Part shown: one piece after another, positions 54,462 through 63,372 of the stretch
How the letters are laid out: every line of letters starts with the position of its first letter
How positions within the stretch are numbered: the stretch's first letter is position 1
Assembly: GCA_012798695.1 (NCBI GenBank)
Contig: JAAZMR010000076.1
Coordinates: 32,426 to 96,425 of the forward strand
From: Bacillota bacterium
GTDB lineage: Bacteria; Bacillota; Limnochordia; DTU087
Length of the DNA stretch: 64,000 bases
Direction: 5' to 3'
Translations under genes and position numbers: made by a program
Notes under the pieces: generated by a model
The model's input: the letters and a program-made list of their open reading frames with translations, nothing else
Told to the model about the DNA's origin: nothing
Databases searched by the model: none

Positions 54462-56450
54462 GTGAATACATACTTTGCAGACGCAGATGGGCTAAAGATT
54501 GAGATTCGCAGTTTCAACACGGTGATTGTCGGGTCTGGGGCGGCAGGCCTGAACGCTGCTGATCACCTACATGCGTTTGGCCAAGAAGACATTGCCATAG
54601 TCACCGAAGGGTTGCAGATGGGGACTTCGTTAAATACTGGTTCAGATAAACAAACCTACTATAAGCTCACAGTGGCAGGGGCTATGGCCGACTCCCCTTG
54701 GGAGATGGCTAAGGATCTCTATTTGGGTGGAAGCATGGATGGTGACATAGCCTTAGTGGAGGCAGCACTATCAACCCGCTGTTTCTACCGACTCGTGGAG
54801 ATCGGAGTACCATTCCCCCACAACCGCTATGGTGAATACGTTGGGTATAAGACCGATCATGACCCTCGTCAGCGGGCCACTTCGGCAGGGCCCCTTACTT
54901 CCAGGTACATGACCGAGAAGTTATTGACCCAGGTTCGCGACAAATCGATTCCCATTTTTGATGGCTATCAAGTTATCGGAATACTGACTGACCAAGAGAG
55001 CTCTCAGTCTATTGGGCTTCTAACCCTCAGCCTCAAGGATATAGAAAACCCCGATCGAAGGTATGTAGCTTTCAATTGCACAAACATTGTCTATGCCACT
55101 GGTGGTCCTGCTGGCATGTACTCTGCTTCCGTCTATCCTGAGTCCCAGACCGGGGCCACTGGTCTGGCTTTCGAGGCGGGGGTCAAGGGTAAGAATCTCA
55201 CCGAATGGCAGTATGGCATCGCCTCTCTTAAGTTCAGGTGGAATCTTTCGGGTACATATCAGCAAGTTCTTCCCCGTTATGTCTCTATTGATGCTGAAGG
55301 CAATAAAAAGGAGTTTCTCAATGAGCACTTTCAAAGCCCGGGGCACATGCTGGATGCAATCTTTCTAAAAGGATATCAATGGCCCTTTGACCCCAGAAAA
55401 ACAGTCAACCAAGGTTCCTCTCTGATTGATATCTTGATCTACCAGGAAACCGCGCTCAACGGCAGAAGGGTTTTTCTAGATTTCACTCACAACCCTACAT
55501 GGGGCAGCAAGAATGGCGAGCTCGACTTCTCTCTACTAGGCCGGGAGAGTTACGGATATCTTGAGCGCTCTGAAGCTCTTTTTGGAACACCTATCCAACG
55601 CCTGGCAGCTATGAATCAACCGGCAATTGACCTTTATCGAAACCACGGTATCGATCTGACTAAGGAATACTTGGAGATAGCCGTTTGCGCACAGCATAAC
55701 AATGGAGGCTTATCTGGGAATATTTGGTGGGAAAGCAACCTCGAGCACTTTTTCCCGGTAGGGGAAGTCAACGGCACCCATGGCATCTACCGCCCTGGTG
55801 GCAGTGCTTTGAACTCCGGTCAAGTTGGAAGTCTACGGGCAGCTCAATTTATTGCAGCCCAATATCGGGATCAACCTCTGAGCATCGCCGATTTTCTCAG
55901 CCAGGCTCAGACACAGATACAGGAAAAAGTCCGGTTGGGCCATGAATTCATCGCTAACACCACAGGTTCTAGCAGCGTAGAACAAACCCGTCAAGCCCTC
56001 GGCAAACGCATGACTAGTACCGGTGCTCACATTCGGTCACTGGAAGAAGTCGAAGAGGCAATCCAAGCGACTCGCAATGAGCTCCTCTCCTTGCCGAAAA
56101 CAACTCGCCTAAACTCTTTACGGGATCTGCCTACAGCTTTCCAAAATAGAGATCTGCTCATCTGCCAATATGTATATCTCTCCGCTATTGCCGACTATAT
56201 CAAGACGGGAGGCGGCAGCCGTGGCTCCTACTTAGTACATGATCCTAAGGGTATCATCCCCCAGCCTGACCTACCTGATGTTTTCCGCTTCCGCCCGGAC
56301 AAAGCGAAGCTGTCTGAATATATTCAAGAAGTTGCATTCGAGCAAGGCCGCTGTCACTTTAGCTGGAGAAAGGTAAAGCCACTGCCACAAGAAGAGCAAT
56401 GGTTTGAGACCATATGGAAAGCCTATCGGGATGGTGAGATTATCCGGTAA
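54462..56450 (+). CDS. FAD-binding oxidoreductase (fumarate reductase-like)
   Basis: 662 residues from a GTG at 54462 (GGGGG upstream); an ATG at 54447 is the alternative. FAD-binding Rossmann motif TVIVGSGAAGLNAADHL near residue 20, IVYATGGPAGMYSAS in mid-protein and a C-terminal EVNGTHGIYRPGGSALNSGQ that closes over FAD, as in the SdhA/FrdA/NadB family. About 100 residues longer than FrdA-type catalytic cores, with a helical C-terminal domain. No Fe-S or cytochrome partner gene is adjacent. The sole plus-strand enzyme of this locus; substrate unknown. Confidence 0.83.
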   Translation: MNTYFADADGLKIEIRSFNTVIVGSGAAGLNAADHLHAFGQEDIAIVTEGLQMGTSLNTGSDKQTYYKLTVAGAMADSPWEMAKDLYLGGSMDGDIALVEAALSTRCFYRLVEIGVPFPHNRYGEYVGYKTDHDPRQRATSAGPLTSRYMTEKLLTQVRDKSIPIFDGYQVIGILTDQESSQSIGLLTLSLKDIENPDRRYVAFNCTNIVYATGGPAGMYSASVYPESQTGATGLAFEAGVKGKNLTEWQYGIASLKFRWNLSGTYQQVLPRYVSIDAEGNKKEFLNEHFQSPGHMLDAIFLKGYQWPFDPRKTVNQGSSLIDILIYQETALNGRRVFLDFTHNPTWGSKNGELDFSLLGRESYGYLERSEALFGTPIQRLAAMNQPAIDLYRNHGIDLTKEYLEIAVCAQHNNGGLSGNIWWESNLEHFFPVGEVNGTHGIYRPGGSALNSGQVGSLRAAQFIAAQYRDQPLSIADFLSQAQTQIQEKVRLGHEFIANTTGSSSVEQTRQALGKRMTSTGAHIRSLEEVEEAIQATRNELLSLPKTTRLNSLRDLPTAFQNRDLLICQYVYLSAIADYIKTGGGSRGSYLVHDPKGIIPQPDLPDVFRFRPDKAKLSEYIQEVAFEQGRCHFSWRKVKPLPQEEQWFETIWKAYRDGEIIR

Positions 56451-56523
56451 AGCTCAAAGCTGGGATCAGTTTGCCATAACCAAACTATACTCTTCAGTCA
56501 CGTGCGAGATGTGATGGATACTT

Positions 56524-57552
56524 CTACCTGGCAATACATGTTTCACGCTCGATTAGCTGCGGCTGGAGGACTACGCGGTTGTCCTCCAGCTTTTCTCCAT
56601 TCAGGCTTTTGGCCAGCATATTCATAGCCATGCCTCCAATTTCTTTAGTAGGTACTGCCATGGTAGTCAGTGGCGGCTCCACTACAGCGGCTACATTGAT
56701 ATCATCAAACCCGATAATCGAGATATCTCCCGGTACCTTCTTACCGGCTAACCGTACACCATGCATGGCACCAATCGCCATTTGATCATTGGCTATAAAC
56801 GCGGCTGTCAAGGGTTGATCTATGCCCAAACGTGTCTCCATACGATTTAGCAAAATGGTCATCGCCTGCAAACCGCCTCGGGGCGTAAAATCGCCATGCA
56901 CTACTAGCTCCTCCCTATATGGTAGACCACTTTCCTGCAGGGCAAAACGGTAACCACGCAGCCGCTCTTGGCTAACAAGAGAGTTCACCGGGCCCCCTAT
57001 AAATGCTATATCCCTATGGCCTAGCTGAACAAGATATCTGGTTGCCTTTTCCGCCCCCCGTACGTTATCGATGGTGATTGACGGAGATGTGAATGAAAAC
57101 TCCGGTCGATCGATGACCACGATCTCCAGGTTATCAAGCGTCGAATCCAGCCATCCTCGGGCTCCTACAGTGCTGCCTCCCGCGAACACAAGACCATCCA
57201 CCCTGCGTTCCAGCAAAACCCGAATTTGCTCCGCCTCCCGTTTAGCGTTCCGCAGAGTGTTAGCCAGGATAACAGTATACCCCAATCGGCTGGCAACCTC
57301 ATCTACTCCAGCTGCAATGGCGGGGAAATACGGATCGGCCATATCTGGAACAACCAGTCCCACCAAGCGACTTTCATTGGTCACCAGGCTTCTAGCAATG
57401 GCATTGGGCCGGTAGTTAAGTTTTGCTGCTGCTTCTCGTACCTTCTGCTTAGTCGAAGTCCTGACAAAGGGCTTATCATTTAGTGCAGCCGAGGCAGTAG
57501 AAACCGATACCCCTGCCAGACGTGCCACGTCCTTGATCGTTGCAGCCTTCAC
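56524..57552 (-). CDS. LacI-family transcriptional regulator
   Basis: 342 residues. N-terminal HTH TIKDVARLAGVSVSTASAAL (residues 5-24), hinge helix near NAIARSLVT, then a periplasmic-binding-protein-like ligand domain with IGFDDINVAAVVEPPLTTM. Most probably the local regulator of the sugar-acid operon, responding to a pathway sugar. It is encoded downstream of, and on the same strand as, the OYE-like gene (89-base gap), and convergently to the flavoprotein gene. Confidence 0.93.
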   Translation of the reverse strand: MKAATIKDVARLAGVSVSTASAALNDKPFVRTSTKQKVREAAAKLNYRPNAIARSLVTNESRLVGLVVPDMADPYFPAIAAGVDEVASRLGYTVILANTLRNAKREAEQIRVLLERRVDGLVFAGGSTVGARGWLDSTLDNLEIVVIDRPEFSFTSPSITIDNVRGAEKATRYLVQLGHRDIAFIGGPVNSLVSQERLRGYRFALQESGLPYREELVVHGDFTPRGGLQAMTILLNRMETRLGIDQPLTAAFIANDQMAIGAMHGVRLAGKKVPGDISIIGFDDINVAAVVEPPLTTMAVPTKEIGGMAMNMLAKSLNGEKLEDNRVVLQPQLIERETCIAR

Positions 57553-57640
57553 TATAGACTCACCGCCTATCTATCCTTGCCAAAAGGAGACTGACAGACC
57601 ATAATCCTAGGTCTGATACAGAGGACACGCCGATTTCCAC

Positions 57641-58966
57641 CTATGATTTGAGGGCCTTTCCATATACTTCGCGATCAAAGACGGCACACCCCGTCATCTT
57701 GCCTTTCCGCATGATTTCCGTACAGCGACTGCAGGTAATGCAAGCCTTGCGTGATTCCATTGCCCCCTTATCCAAGAGATCGGCGGCAAAATCAGGATAA
57801 GCAAAAGCACAGCGACCTACACCCACCATTGTGACCCAACCGTTCCGGATATTGGCTGCACCGGCATTGCCAAGAAACTGGCGTAACCAGCTATACCCAC
57901 TGCCGATCACCACCATCTTCGGTACAGTTTCCTGTACTATACGGGCTGCACGAATCAACCTGGCAACACCGGTCAGGGGATGCTCATCTGGCAGCTCTGT
58001 CCCCTTTAAGGGTAGATCATACGGCCTGTTCACATGCGGGTTGTGATACGGATTGCCTGCCGTAATATTGAGCAAGCGCACACCTTTTTCGTATAGTAAG
58101 GTGGCAAGCTTCTTCATATCCTCCAAACACATTGCTCGGCTTCCTTCTTCCGAGGCTGCGCCCCATCCATAAGGATATGGCATGGCATCATAAGCATTTA
58201 TCCGCGTGGTTACGATAATTCCATCACCTAGACGAGCCTTGATCTTATCAACTATGTTGAGTAGAAAACGTGTGCGATTCTCAAAAGACCCACCATAGTC
58301 TCCAGGCCTTGTATGAGCAGATAGGAGCTCTGACGGTAGATAGCGGTGACAGTGCTTAATGTCTACACCATCAAATCCAGCTTCCTGAGCTAGCTTAGCT
58401 GCTTCTACGAAACGGTCTTCCAGCTTCCTGAGCTCTTCATCCGAAATCGGTAATTGATCAGGTGCCACATGAGTCTCTTCATCTAGATATGGATCATGAA
58501 AAGCAATGACTGGGTCTGGCCGAGAATACCTGCCAGAGTGGGTTAGCTGCAAGACTGTGAAAGGCCTGTGCTCCGGCCCGTGAGCTCTACGCGCGGCAGT
58601 GAGAGTTTCGGAGATTAGCTTCCGGAAACTTGGCAGTGTATCATTATTCAGCATGAGCTGCTGCGGATTAGCCCTTCCTTCAGGGGTGATCGCGGTTGCT
58701 TCAAACCAAATCAACCCAGCCCCGCCCTCAGCAAAACGTCGATAGCGTCGAAAAGTCAGCTCACTGGGTCTGCCCTCAGGGGTACCATCATGTCCCTCCA
58801 TCGGCTGAATGGCCAAGGAGTTCGGTGCTAGTTTACCATCGATAGCTACCTGGTTCCCTAGAATCGATACATCCTCATCAAATTCCAGGCCAAGATCTAG
58901 CTTCCGAACTGCGTCCCGTAATTCGTCCAGATGCCGGTAGCGAAACCGCTCATGTCGTGTTTGCAT
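57641..58966 (-). CDS. NADH:flavin oxidoreductase (Old Yellow Enzyme family)
   Basis: 441 residues. FMN TIM barrel: LAIQPMEGHDGTPEGRPSEL at the phosphate/FMN start, GLIWFEATAI, LQLTHSGRYS, and the substrate/FMN region GFDGVDIKHCHRYLPSELLS and DYGGSFENRTRF. The Cys-rich end CITCSRC...GC resembles the [4Fe-4S] site of dienoyl-CoA reductase relatives, but no second FAD/NADH domain follows, so electrons must come from a partner. The barrel core uses KHCHRYL where OYE has the H-x-x-H/N pair. Upstream are two operator candidates. Confidence 0.85.
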   Translation of the reverse strand: MQTRHERFRYRHLDELRDAVRKLDLGLEFDEDVSILGNQVAIDGKLAPNSLAIQPMEGHDGTPEGRPSELTFRRYRRFAEGGAGLIWFEATAITPEGRANPQQLMLNNDTLPSFRKLISETLTAARRAHGPEHRPFTVLQLTHSGRYSRPDPVIAFHDPYLDEETHVAPDQLPISDEELRKLEDRFVEAAKLAQEAGFDGVDIKHCHRYLPSELLSAHTRPGDYGGSFENRTRFLLNIVDKIKARLGDGIIVTTRINAYDAMPYPYGWGAASEEGSRAMCLEDMKKLATLLYEKGVRLLNITAGNPYHNPHVNRPYDLPLKGTELPDEHPLTGVARLIRAARIVQETVPKMVVIGSGYSWLRQFLGNAGAANIRNGWVTMVGVGRCAFAYPDFAADLLDKGAMESRKACITCSRCTEIMRKGKMTGCAVFDREVYGKALKS

Positions 58967-59052
58967 AGTCCTGCTCCTCTCGTATATTAAGATTGGAGAG
59001 ATCGTTTTAGGTCTTCATCTCCCTAATCTGGTAGCTCAAATGCTTTCGCCAT

Positions 59053-59069
59053 GGATCGAAACGTTCCAT
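59053..59069. promoter_or_regulatory. LacI-type operator candidate C
   Basis: GGATCGAAACGTTCCAT, about 90 bases upstream of the OYE-like gene; shares CGAAACGTT with sites B and D and has outer arms ATGGA/TCCAT. Confidence 0.5.
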
Positions 59070-59120
59070 ACACACAAACCCCACACCGTTAAAACTAGCT
59101 ATTTGACAGCATTATGGCTA

Positions 59121-59135
59121 GACGAAACGTTAATG
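59121..59135. promoter_or_regulatory. LacI-type operator candidate D
   Basis: GACGAAACGTTAATG, 65 bases from site C, a spacing that would allow looping. Between the OYE-like gene and the flavodoxin-like gene (58967-59393) I see no other feature apart from these two sites. Confidence 0.45.
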
Positions 59136-59393
59136 ATGCTCACTGTACCGTTTTTATTCTTTATTAATAAAGGTATTCCTTCCTACTTTTGCCCTTATGG
59201 TTAACTTCTCGCCTTTGTTCCCCGCTTTGGCATTTAGTCTGATTACCTGTACGTAAGCCTCGATCAATCAAGGCAGGGAAAGTCATGAGATATCGCGAAA
59301 TACTAAGTAAGTTCTGGGCTAGTGCCTTTCTCTCAGCATCGACATATCTGGATTCATGCAGTCATCAGGTTCTGATCAGGAGGGTGAAGTAAA

Positions 59394-59885
59394 ATGTTGA
59401 AAATGAGTATTATCTATCATTCTGAGACAGGCAATACCGAGAAAATGGCAACTCTAATCAAGGAAGGAGCTTTACAAGTTCCAGGTGTAGAGGTCATCCT
59501 CATGGAGGTAGCCAAGTTAGATCGTACGGCCTTAGAGGAATCCAAAGTGATCCTGTTCGGCTCCCCCACCTACTATGGTACGATGAGTTGGCAGATGAAA
59601 AAATGTATGGATACGCTGCCGGTAAAAGTCGAGGGCAAGCTGGGGGCTCCCTTTGCCTCGGCTGCATGGCCTGGAGGCGGTGGCTATGAGCTCACTGAAA
59701 TGGCCCTAATCCAAGGTATGCTCATTAGAGGTATGCTAGTCTACTCCGGCGGTGTGGTCACAGGCCGGCCGCCAACACACTTCGGGGCCGTTTCCCACCG
59801 TGCGCCAGAAGGATTCGATGCTGATCGCTGCCGTAAACTAGGGGAAAACCTGGCACGTAAGGGAAGAGACTTATTTAATCACTAA
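59394..59885 (+). CDS. Flavodoxin-family protein (WrbA-like)
   Basis: 163 residues. FMN phosphate loop SIIYHSETGNTEKMA at the N-terminus, then LFGSPTYYGTMSWQMKKCMDTLP and AAWPGGGGYELTEMA around the flavin, the plan of WrbA/NAD(P)H:quinone oxidoreductases and flavodoxins. Could shuttle electrons or reduce quinones. GGAGG lies ten bases before the ATG. Separated from the DUF5320 gene by a shared hairpin. Confidence 0.87.
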   Translation: MLKMSIIYHSETGNTEKMATLIKEGALQVPGVEVILMEVAKLDRTALEESKVILFGSPTYYGTMSWQMKKCMDTLPVKVEGKLGAPFASAAWPGGGGYELTEMALIQGMLIRGMLVYSGGVVTGRPPTHFGAVSHRAPEGFDADRCRKLGENLARKGRDLFNH

Positions 59886-59889
59886 AAGA

Positions 59890-59923
59890 CCCGGGAGAAC
59901 GTTTTGGGCTAACGTCTCCCGGG
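59890..59923. terminator. Bidirectional terminator
   Basis: CCCGGGAG (59890-59897) and CTCCCGGG (59916-59923), continued by ACGTT/AACGT after a bulged A. On the minus strand it is followed by TCTTTTAG, so it suits the end of the DUF5320 transcript and also lies right after the flavodoxin stop. Confidence 0.65.
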
Positions 59924-59947
59924 CACAGATCACATGCGCTCTATAGT

Positions 59948-60283
59948 CTACTCCTGGTTGTCATCTTCTAGTTCTGCTAACCGCTGCTTGATCTGCTTTA
60001 GTTCTAGCTCTAAGGCTTCAGCAGTTTGCTTGAGGGCACTAGCCTCTGTTTCTGGATCGTTTCCGTAGGCCGGCATACCATAGGGATAGCCTGGGCCCAT
60101 CTGTCCTTGCCATCCCCACATGGGTTGTCGATAACCCCAACCTCTTCCCCGACCACGACCGAAACCACGCCCGCGACCGGCTGGGTTAGCATATCCCGGT
60201 ACAGGGTAACCAGCACAGAAGCCGGCACCTCTACCAGTCATCGGCCCTAGACCCCAGGGTCCAGTGAAGTCACCTTTTGGCAT
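59948..60283 (-). CDS. DUF5320 family protein
   Basis: 111 residues. N-terminus MPKGDFTGPWGLGPMTGRGAG followed by FCAGY is the DUF5320 signature, then a Gly/Arg/Pro/Tyr-rich middle and a C-terminal coiled coil (SALKQTAEALELELKQIKQRLAELE). The family has no settled function; members often neighbour DUF134 and NifX/NifB-like Fe-Mo cofactor proteins. GGAGG is seven bases before the ATG. It has its own promoter. Confidence 0.85.
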   Translation of the reverse strand: MPKGDFTGPWGLGPMTGRGAGFCAGYPVPGYANPAGRGRGFGRGRGRGWGYRQPMWGWQGQMGPGYPYGMPAYGNDPETEASALKQTAEALELELKQIKQRLAELEDDNQE

Positions 60284-60308
60284 CCTGTCACCTCCTCATA
60301 GTTATGGT

Positions 60309-60353
60309 CATATGCCCGTTATTATTATATAGTCTGTTATGGGCATATGTCAA
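60309..60353 (-). promoter_or_regulatory. Operator-flanked promoter of the DUF5320 gene
   Basis: On the minus strand TTGACA (60353-60348) and TATAAT (60329-60324) are 18 bases apart (or TATATA at 16). The arms CATATGCCC (60309-60317) and GGGCATATG (60341-60349) form a perfect 9-base inverted repeat, one beside the -35 and one at about +5 to +15. The two copies extend to G(A/T)CATATGCCC(A/G)T. This placement is what a repressor operator pair would have. Confidence 0.7.
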
Positions 60354-60418
60354 TAACCCCAGGATGCTTTTGTCCTTCTCCAGCCATGATCCAGATCAGA
60401 TATGTCTTGACAACCGCT

Positions 60419-60889
60419 CTATTCCTCACTTCTACGGCGCCTACCCCAAGGGCGCCTGCCATATCCGTGTCCCCCGCAGTCAATTCTCTGGACTGCCTGA
60501 GCATTACAATCGGGACAGTGTATCTCTATTCCCATCTGGCCAGTGCCAAAAGGCATATCGAATTCATTTTGGCATGCCCTGCAACGAAATCGACGTTTAG
60601 CTAACCGATAATTGCCTCCCTCGACTCGCAAGGCTTTGCCACCTACAAGAGCATCTGCCACTTTCGCCCTACTCGCAGCCAAAACTCGTTGGAAAGTCGG
60701 ACGGGATACATTCATACGCATCGCACAATCTTCCTGTTCCAAACCTTCCAGGTCCTTTAATCTCAGGGCTTCCAGCTCTTCTACGGTCAGGATAATCTCG
60801 TCCAATTCCCGCATCGGTACACCGACCGGTTTAAATAGTGTAACCTCGGGCATGACTTCCACCCGTCGGGGCTTCGGGGGCCTTGCCAT
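60419..60889 (-). CDS. DUF134 helix-turn-helix protein
   Basis: 156 residues from an ATG at 60889 (AGGAG eight bases upstream). Start MARPPKPRRVEVMPEV and the sigma-70 region 4-like HTH ELEALRLKDLEGLEQEDCAMRM then NVSRPTFQRVLAASRAKVADAL are the DUF134 hallmark. The C-terminal part adds a four-Cys zinc ribbon (CRACQNEF...CPDCNAQ) and ends in a Gly/Arg-rich tail. A DNA-binding regulator by fold. It immediately precedes the operator-flanked promoter of the DUF5320 gene, making it a candidate for its regulator. Confidence 0.88.
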   Translation of the reverse strand: MARPPKPRRVEVMPEVTLFKPVGVPMRELDEIILTVEELEALRLKDLEGLEQEDCAMRMNVSRPTFQRVLAASRAKVADALVGGKALRVEGGNYRLAKRRFRCRACQNEFDMPFGTGQMGIEIHCPDCNAQAVQRIDCGGHGYGRRPWGRRRRSEE

Positions 60890-61142
60890 GGTACCAACTC
60901 CTATTCTTCCATCCGGTATGCTTGTTTTCTTGCCCAACTAACACCTATGATACATTATTCCCTTCGAGTTGGTACTCCAAAATCCCTGTATCCCGCTATC
61001 AACCGGCTATACTCGAAAGAGTGTCCATGTGAATAGTCTTTGCAAGCTTGAAAGGCAATTCTGCTTGACATTGTCCGTTATGCCAAGTAGCCTAAAAGGT
61101 AGTCGCGTTATTGGTCGTAATATTGACTGGGAGGCACCGAAC

Positions 61143-62453
61143 TTGAAAACTCCCCATGTAAAGGAGCATACCTCCAAGCCGTCATCTCGTCTTCGTACCT
61201 TAGCAACTAGGCAAATAGAGCGCTGTCGAGAGATGTTGCGGACACCGGGCCCCAATGCCAGGGCCCTGATTTTCGCTGAGCCATTCTGGGGAACCATAAC
61301 CTCCTGGTATGCTCTTTACGGGCCTTTATATATGGTCGCGCTTGGTGTGAGCAAATCTCAGGTCGGTTCCATCGCTGCCATTGGCTTCACCGTTCAGGTG
61401 ATTTCTGCTCTTGTGGGTGGGCATCTTTCTGACCACTGGGGCCGCAAGCGAACCATGCAACTAGCTGATATTGTTGGATGGGTGATTCCCAGCATCATCT
61501 GGCTCACGGCCCGTGGCCTACCCCATTTTCTGATAGCAGCTGCCATTAATGGCCTCTACCACGCGGCAGTCCCCGCCTGGGGCTGTCTTCTAGTAGAAGA
61601 CACACACCCTAGTAAACGGCAAGCTATCTACGCCCTAGTGCAAATGATGTTTGTCGGTTCCGGGCTCTTGGTCCCCATTGGAGGCCTGTTTGTCCAGCAT
61701 TGGGGCATTGTGACCGGTGGGCGAGTCATGTATTTCGTCGGGCTCTGTATGGTTATTACCGCTCTGTGGATCCGACAACACGGTGTGCAAGAAAGTACCA
61801 TTGGGGCAAACATGGTTGAGCAGAAAATATCTGCATCCCCATCACGCACTTTGGGCGAATTCTACAGTTCCTTTCAGATAATGAGACAGTCGCCCACCAT
61901 TCTCATACTTTTTCTCGTGCAAACCATAGCTATGTTCACAAACGTAATCCGCAATACTTACGGGGCTATATACATGACCGATGCCACTGGGCTTGCCCTA
62001 TCGCCGGCAATCATCGCTCTGATACCGGCAACTATCTCCGGTACCATGATCCTGGCACTGCTGTTATTGGTTCCACACATTGGCCCGAAACACGCTGGTT
62101 GGGGGCTGCAAGTAGGAGCACTCTGTTTTACTTTAGGTACACTGGCACTGCTACTAGCACCGCCGGGAGTCATTATCTACCCCTTGATATCGGCCTGCTT
62201 TTATGGATTAGGTTCTGCGATCCTAGATCCCATCCGCCAAGCCAGTCTGGCCAATGCCATCCCTGACCAAGCTAGGGCTAAGATCAACTCCCTCATCGCT
62301 GTAATGACACTCTTAGCTACAGTCCCAGCTGGCCCTGTGGCCGGCGCTCTTTATTCCGTCAGCCCTCACCTACCCTTTGTGCTGGTGATTACACTCCAAG
62401 TGATCAGTCAGATTCTCCTCCTCTGGTTAGTTGCCAGAGGCGAGGGGAATTAG
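61143..62453 (+). CDS. MFS transporter
   Basis: 436 residues from a TTG at 61143 that has GGAGG eight bases upstream; a longer frame to 60969 lacks a ribosome site. Twelve hydrophobic helices; the MFS loop 2-3 signature is GGHLSDHWGRKRTMQLAD near residue 90. A charged 50-residue cytosolic N-tail precedes helix 1. Substrate unknown; not drug-specific by any motif I can see. Confidence 0.87.
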   Translation: MKTPHVKEHTSKPSSRLRTLATRQIERCREMLRTPGPNARALIFAEPFWGTITSWYALYGPLYMVALGVSKSQVGSIAAIGFTVQVISALVGGHLSDHWGRKRTMQLADIVGWVIPSIIWLTARGLPHFLIAAAINGLYHAAVPAWGCLLVEDTHPSKRQAIYALVQMMFVGSGLLVPIGGLFVQHWGIVTGGRVMYFVGLCMVITALWIRQHGVQESTIGANMVEQKISASPSRTLGEFYSSFQIMRQSPTILILFLVQTIAMFTNVIRNTYGAIYMTDATGLALSPAIIALIPATISGTMILALLLLVPHIGPKHAGWGLQVGALCFTLGTLALLLAPPGVIIYPLISACFYGLGSAILDPIRQASLANAIPDQARAKINSLIAVMTLLATVPAGPVAGALYSVSPHLPFVLVITLQVISQILLLWLVARGEGN

Positions 62454-62523
62454 GATGGCTCTCTTCTCTACCTGCTTATGCAGTCTGAAGCCCAGGCGAG
62501 AGTAGCTTTGGTCATTCCTGGTA

Positions 62524-63276
62524 CTAAAGTGTTTTATGAAACCAATCTGCGGTCTTGCTGATCACGGCACTTTCCCAGTCATGTCGATTGAAGGTGTGAT
62601 CCGCTCCGGGAACTATGAATTTCTCCTTTTTCCCCGTGACAGCATCATACAAAAGATCCGCATGGCTTACCGGTACAGTCGGATCCTCATCACCATGCAC
62701 AACCAGTGCTGAACCCTCAAATTGGGAAACCCACTTGACTGGGTCTTGGGTGCGAGCATCCTCATAAAAACCGTAGTTGAGCACATTGCCGGCTAAATCG
62801 ACATGGCCCATTTTCCTGGCTTGGGCCAGCAACTCTGGCTCACTTTCAAATAGCTCAAATCGGGCAACCGCAGCCCACAGTGCCAGGGATTTTACTCTCT
62901 CATCCTTGCCTGCCACAGAAGCAGCGACAGCGCCACCCATACTCAGGCCTAAGACTCCCAATCTTTGAGGATCTACCTGGGACTGAGCCTCGAGGAAATC
63001 CAACACCCTGATGGCATCAGCAATCTCCCCACTTACGGTCATATCGGCAAAATCACCTTCACTATCCCCTGAGCCGCGGAAATCAAAACGAACCGCAGCG
63101 ATCCCCTGCGCGACCAAAGCTCGAGCCATCTTGACGAAGATCCTATGTGGTTCTACTTTCGTACCTGTAAAGCCATGATAAATGGCAACCGCCGGAAACG
63201 GGCCTTTCTGATCTGGCAAATGCAGCATGCCCACCATCTGTTCTCCCCGACTTGTTAGCGTAACTGGTCTTTCCAA
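62524..63276 (-). CDS. Alpha/beta hydrolase (esterase-like)
   Basis: 250 residues from a TTG at 63276 with GGAGG eight bases upstream; the longer frame would add 53 unsupported residues. Catalytic triad visible: Ser in GLSMGGAVAAS, Asp in VVHGDEDPTVPV, His in PGADHTFNRHDW. The oxyanion strand is AIYHGFTGTK and RFDFRGSGDSEGDF is typical of the serine aminopeptidase S33/dienelactone hydrolase-like group. Cytosolic, no signal peptide. Substrate unknown. Confidence 0.87.
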   Translation of the reverse strand: MERPVTLTSRGEQMVGMLHLPDQKGPFPAVAIYHGFTGTKVEPHRIFVKMARALVAQGIAAVRFDFRGSGDSEGDFADMTVSGEIADAIRVLDFLEAQSQVDPQRLGVLGLSMGGAVAASVAGKDERVKSLALWAAVARFELFESEPELLAQARKMGHVDLAGNVLNYGFYEDARTQDPVKWVSQFEGSALVVHGDEDPTVPVSHADLLYDAVTGKKEKFIVPGADHTFNRHDWESAVISKTADWFHKTL

Positions 63277-63372
63277 GGAACATCCCTCCTGCTTGATAAT
63301 TGTGTTTGTTTGATTTTCGTCTCCCACAGACCAAATCCTGCAGTAGAGACTTTCCCTGCGAAGCCAAATAAC

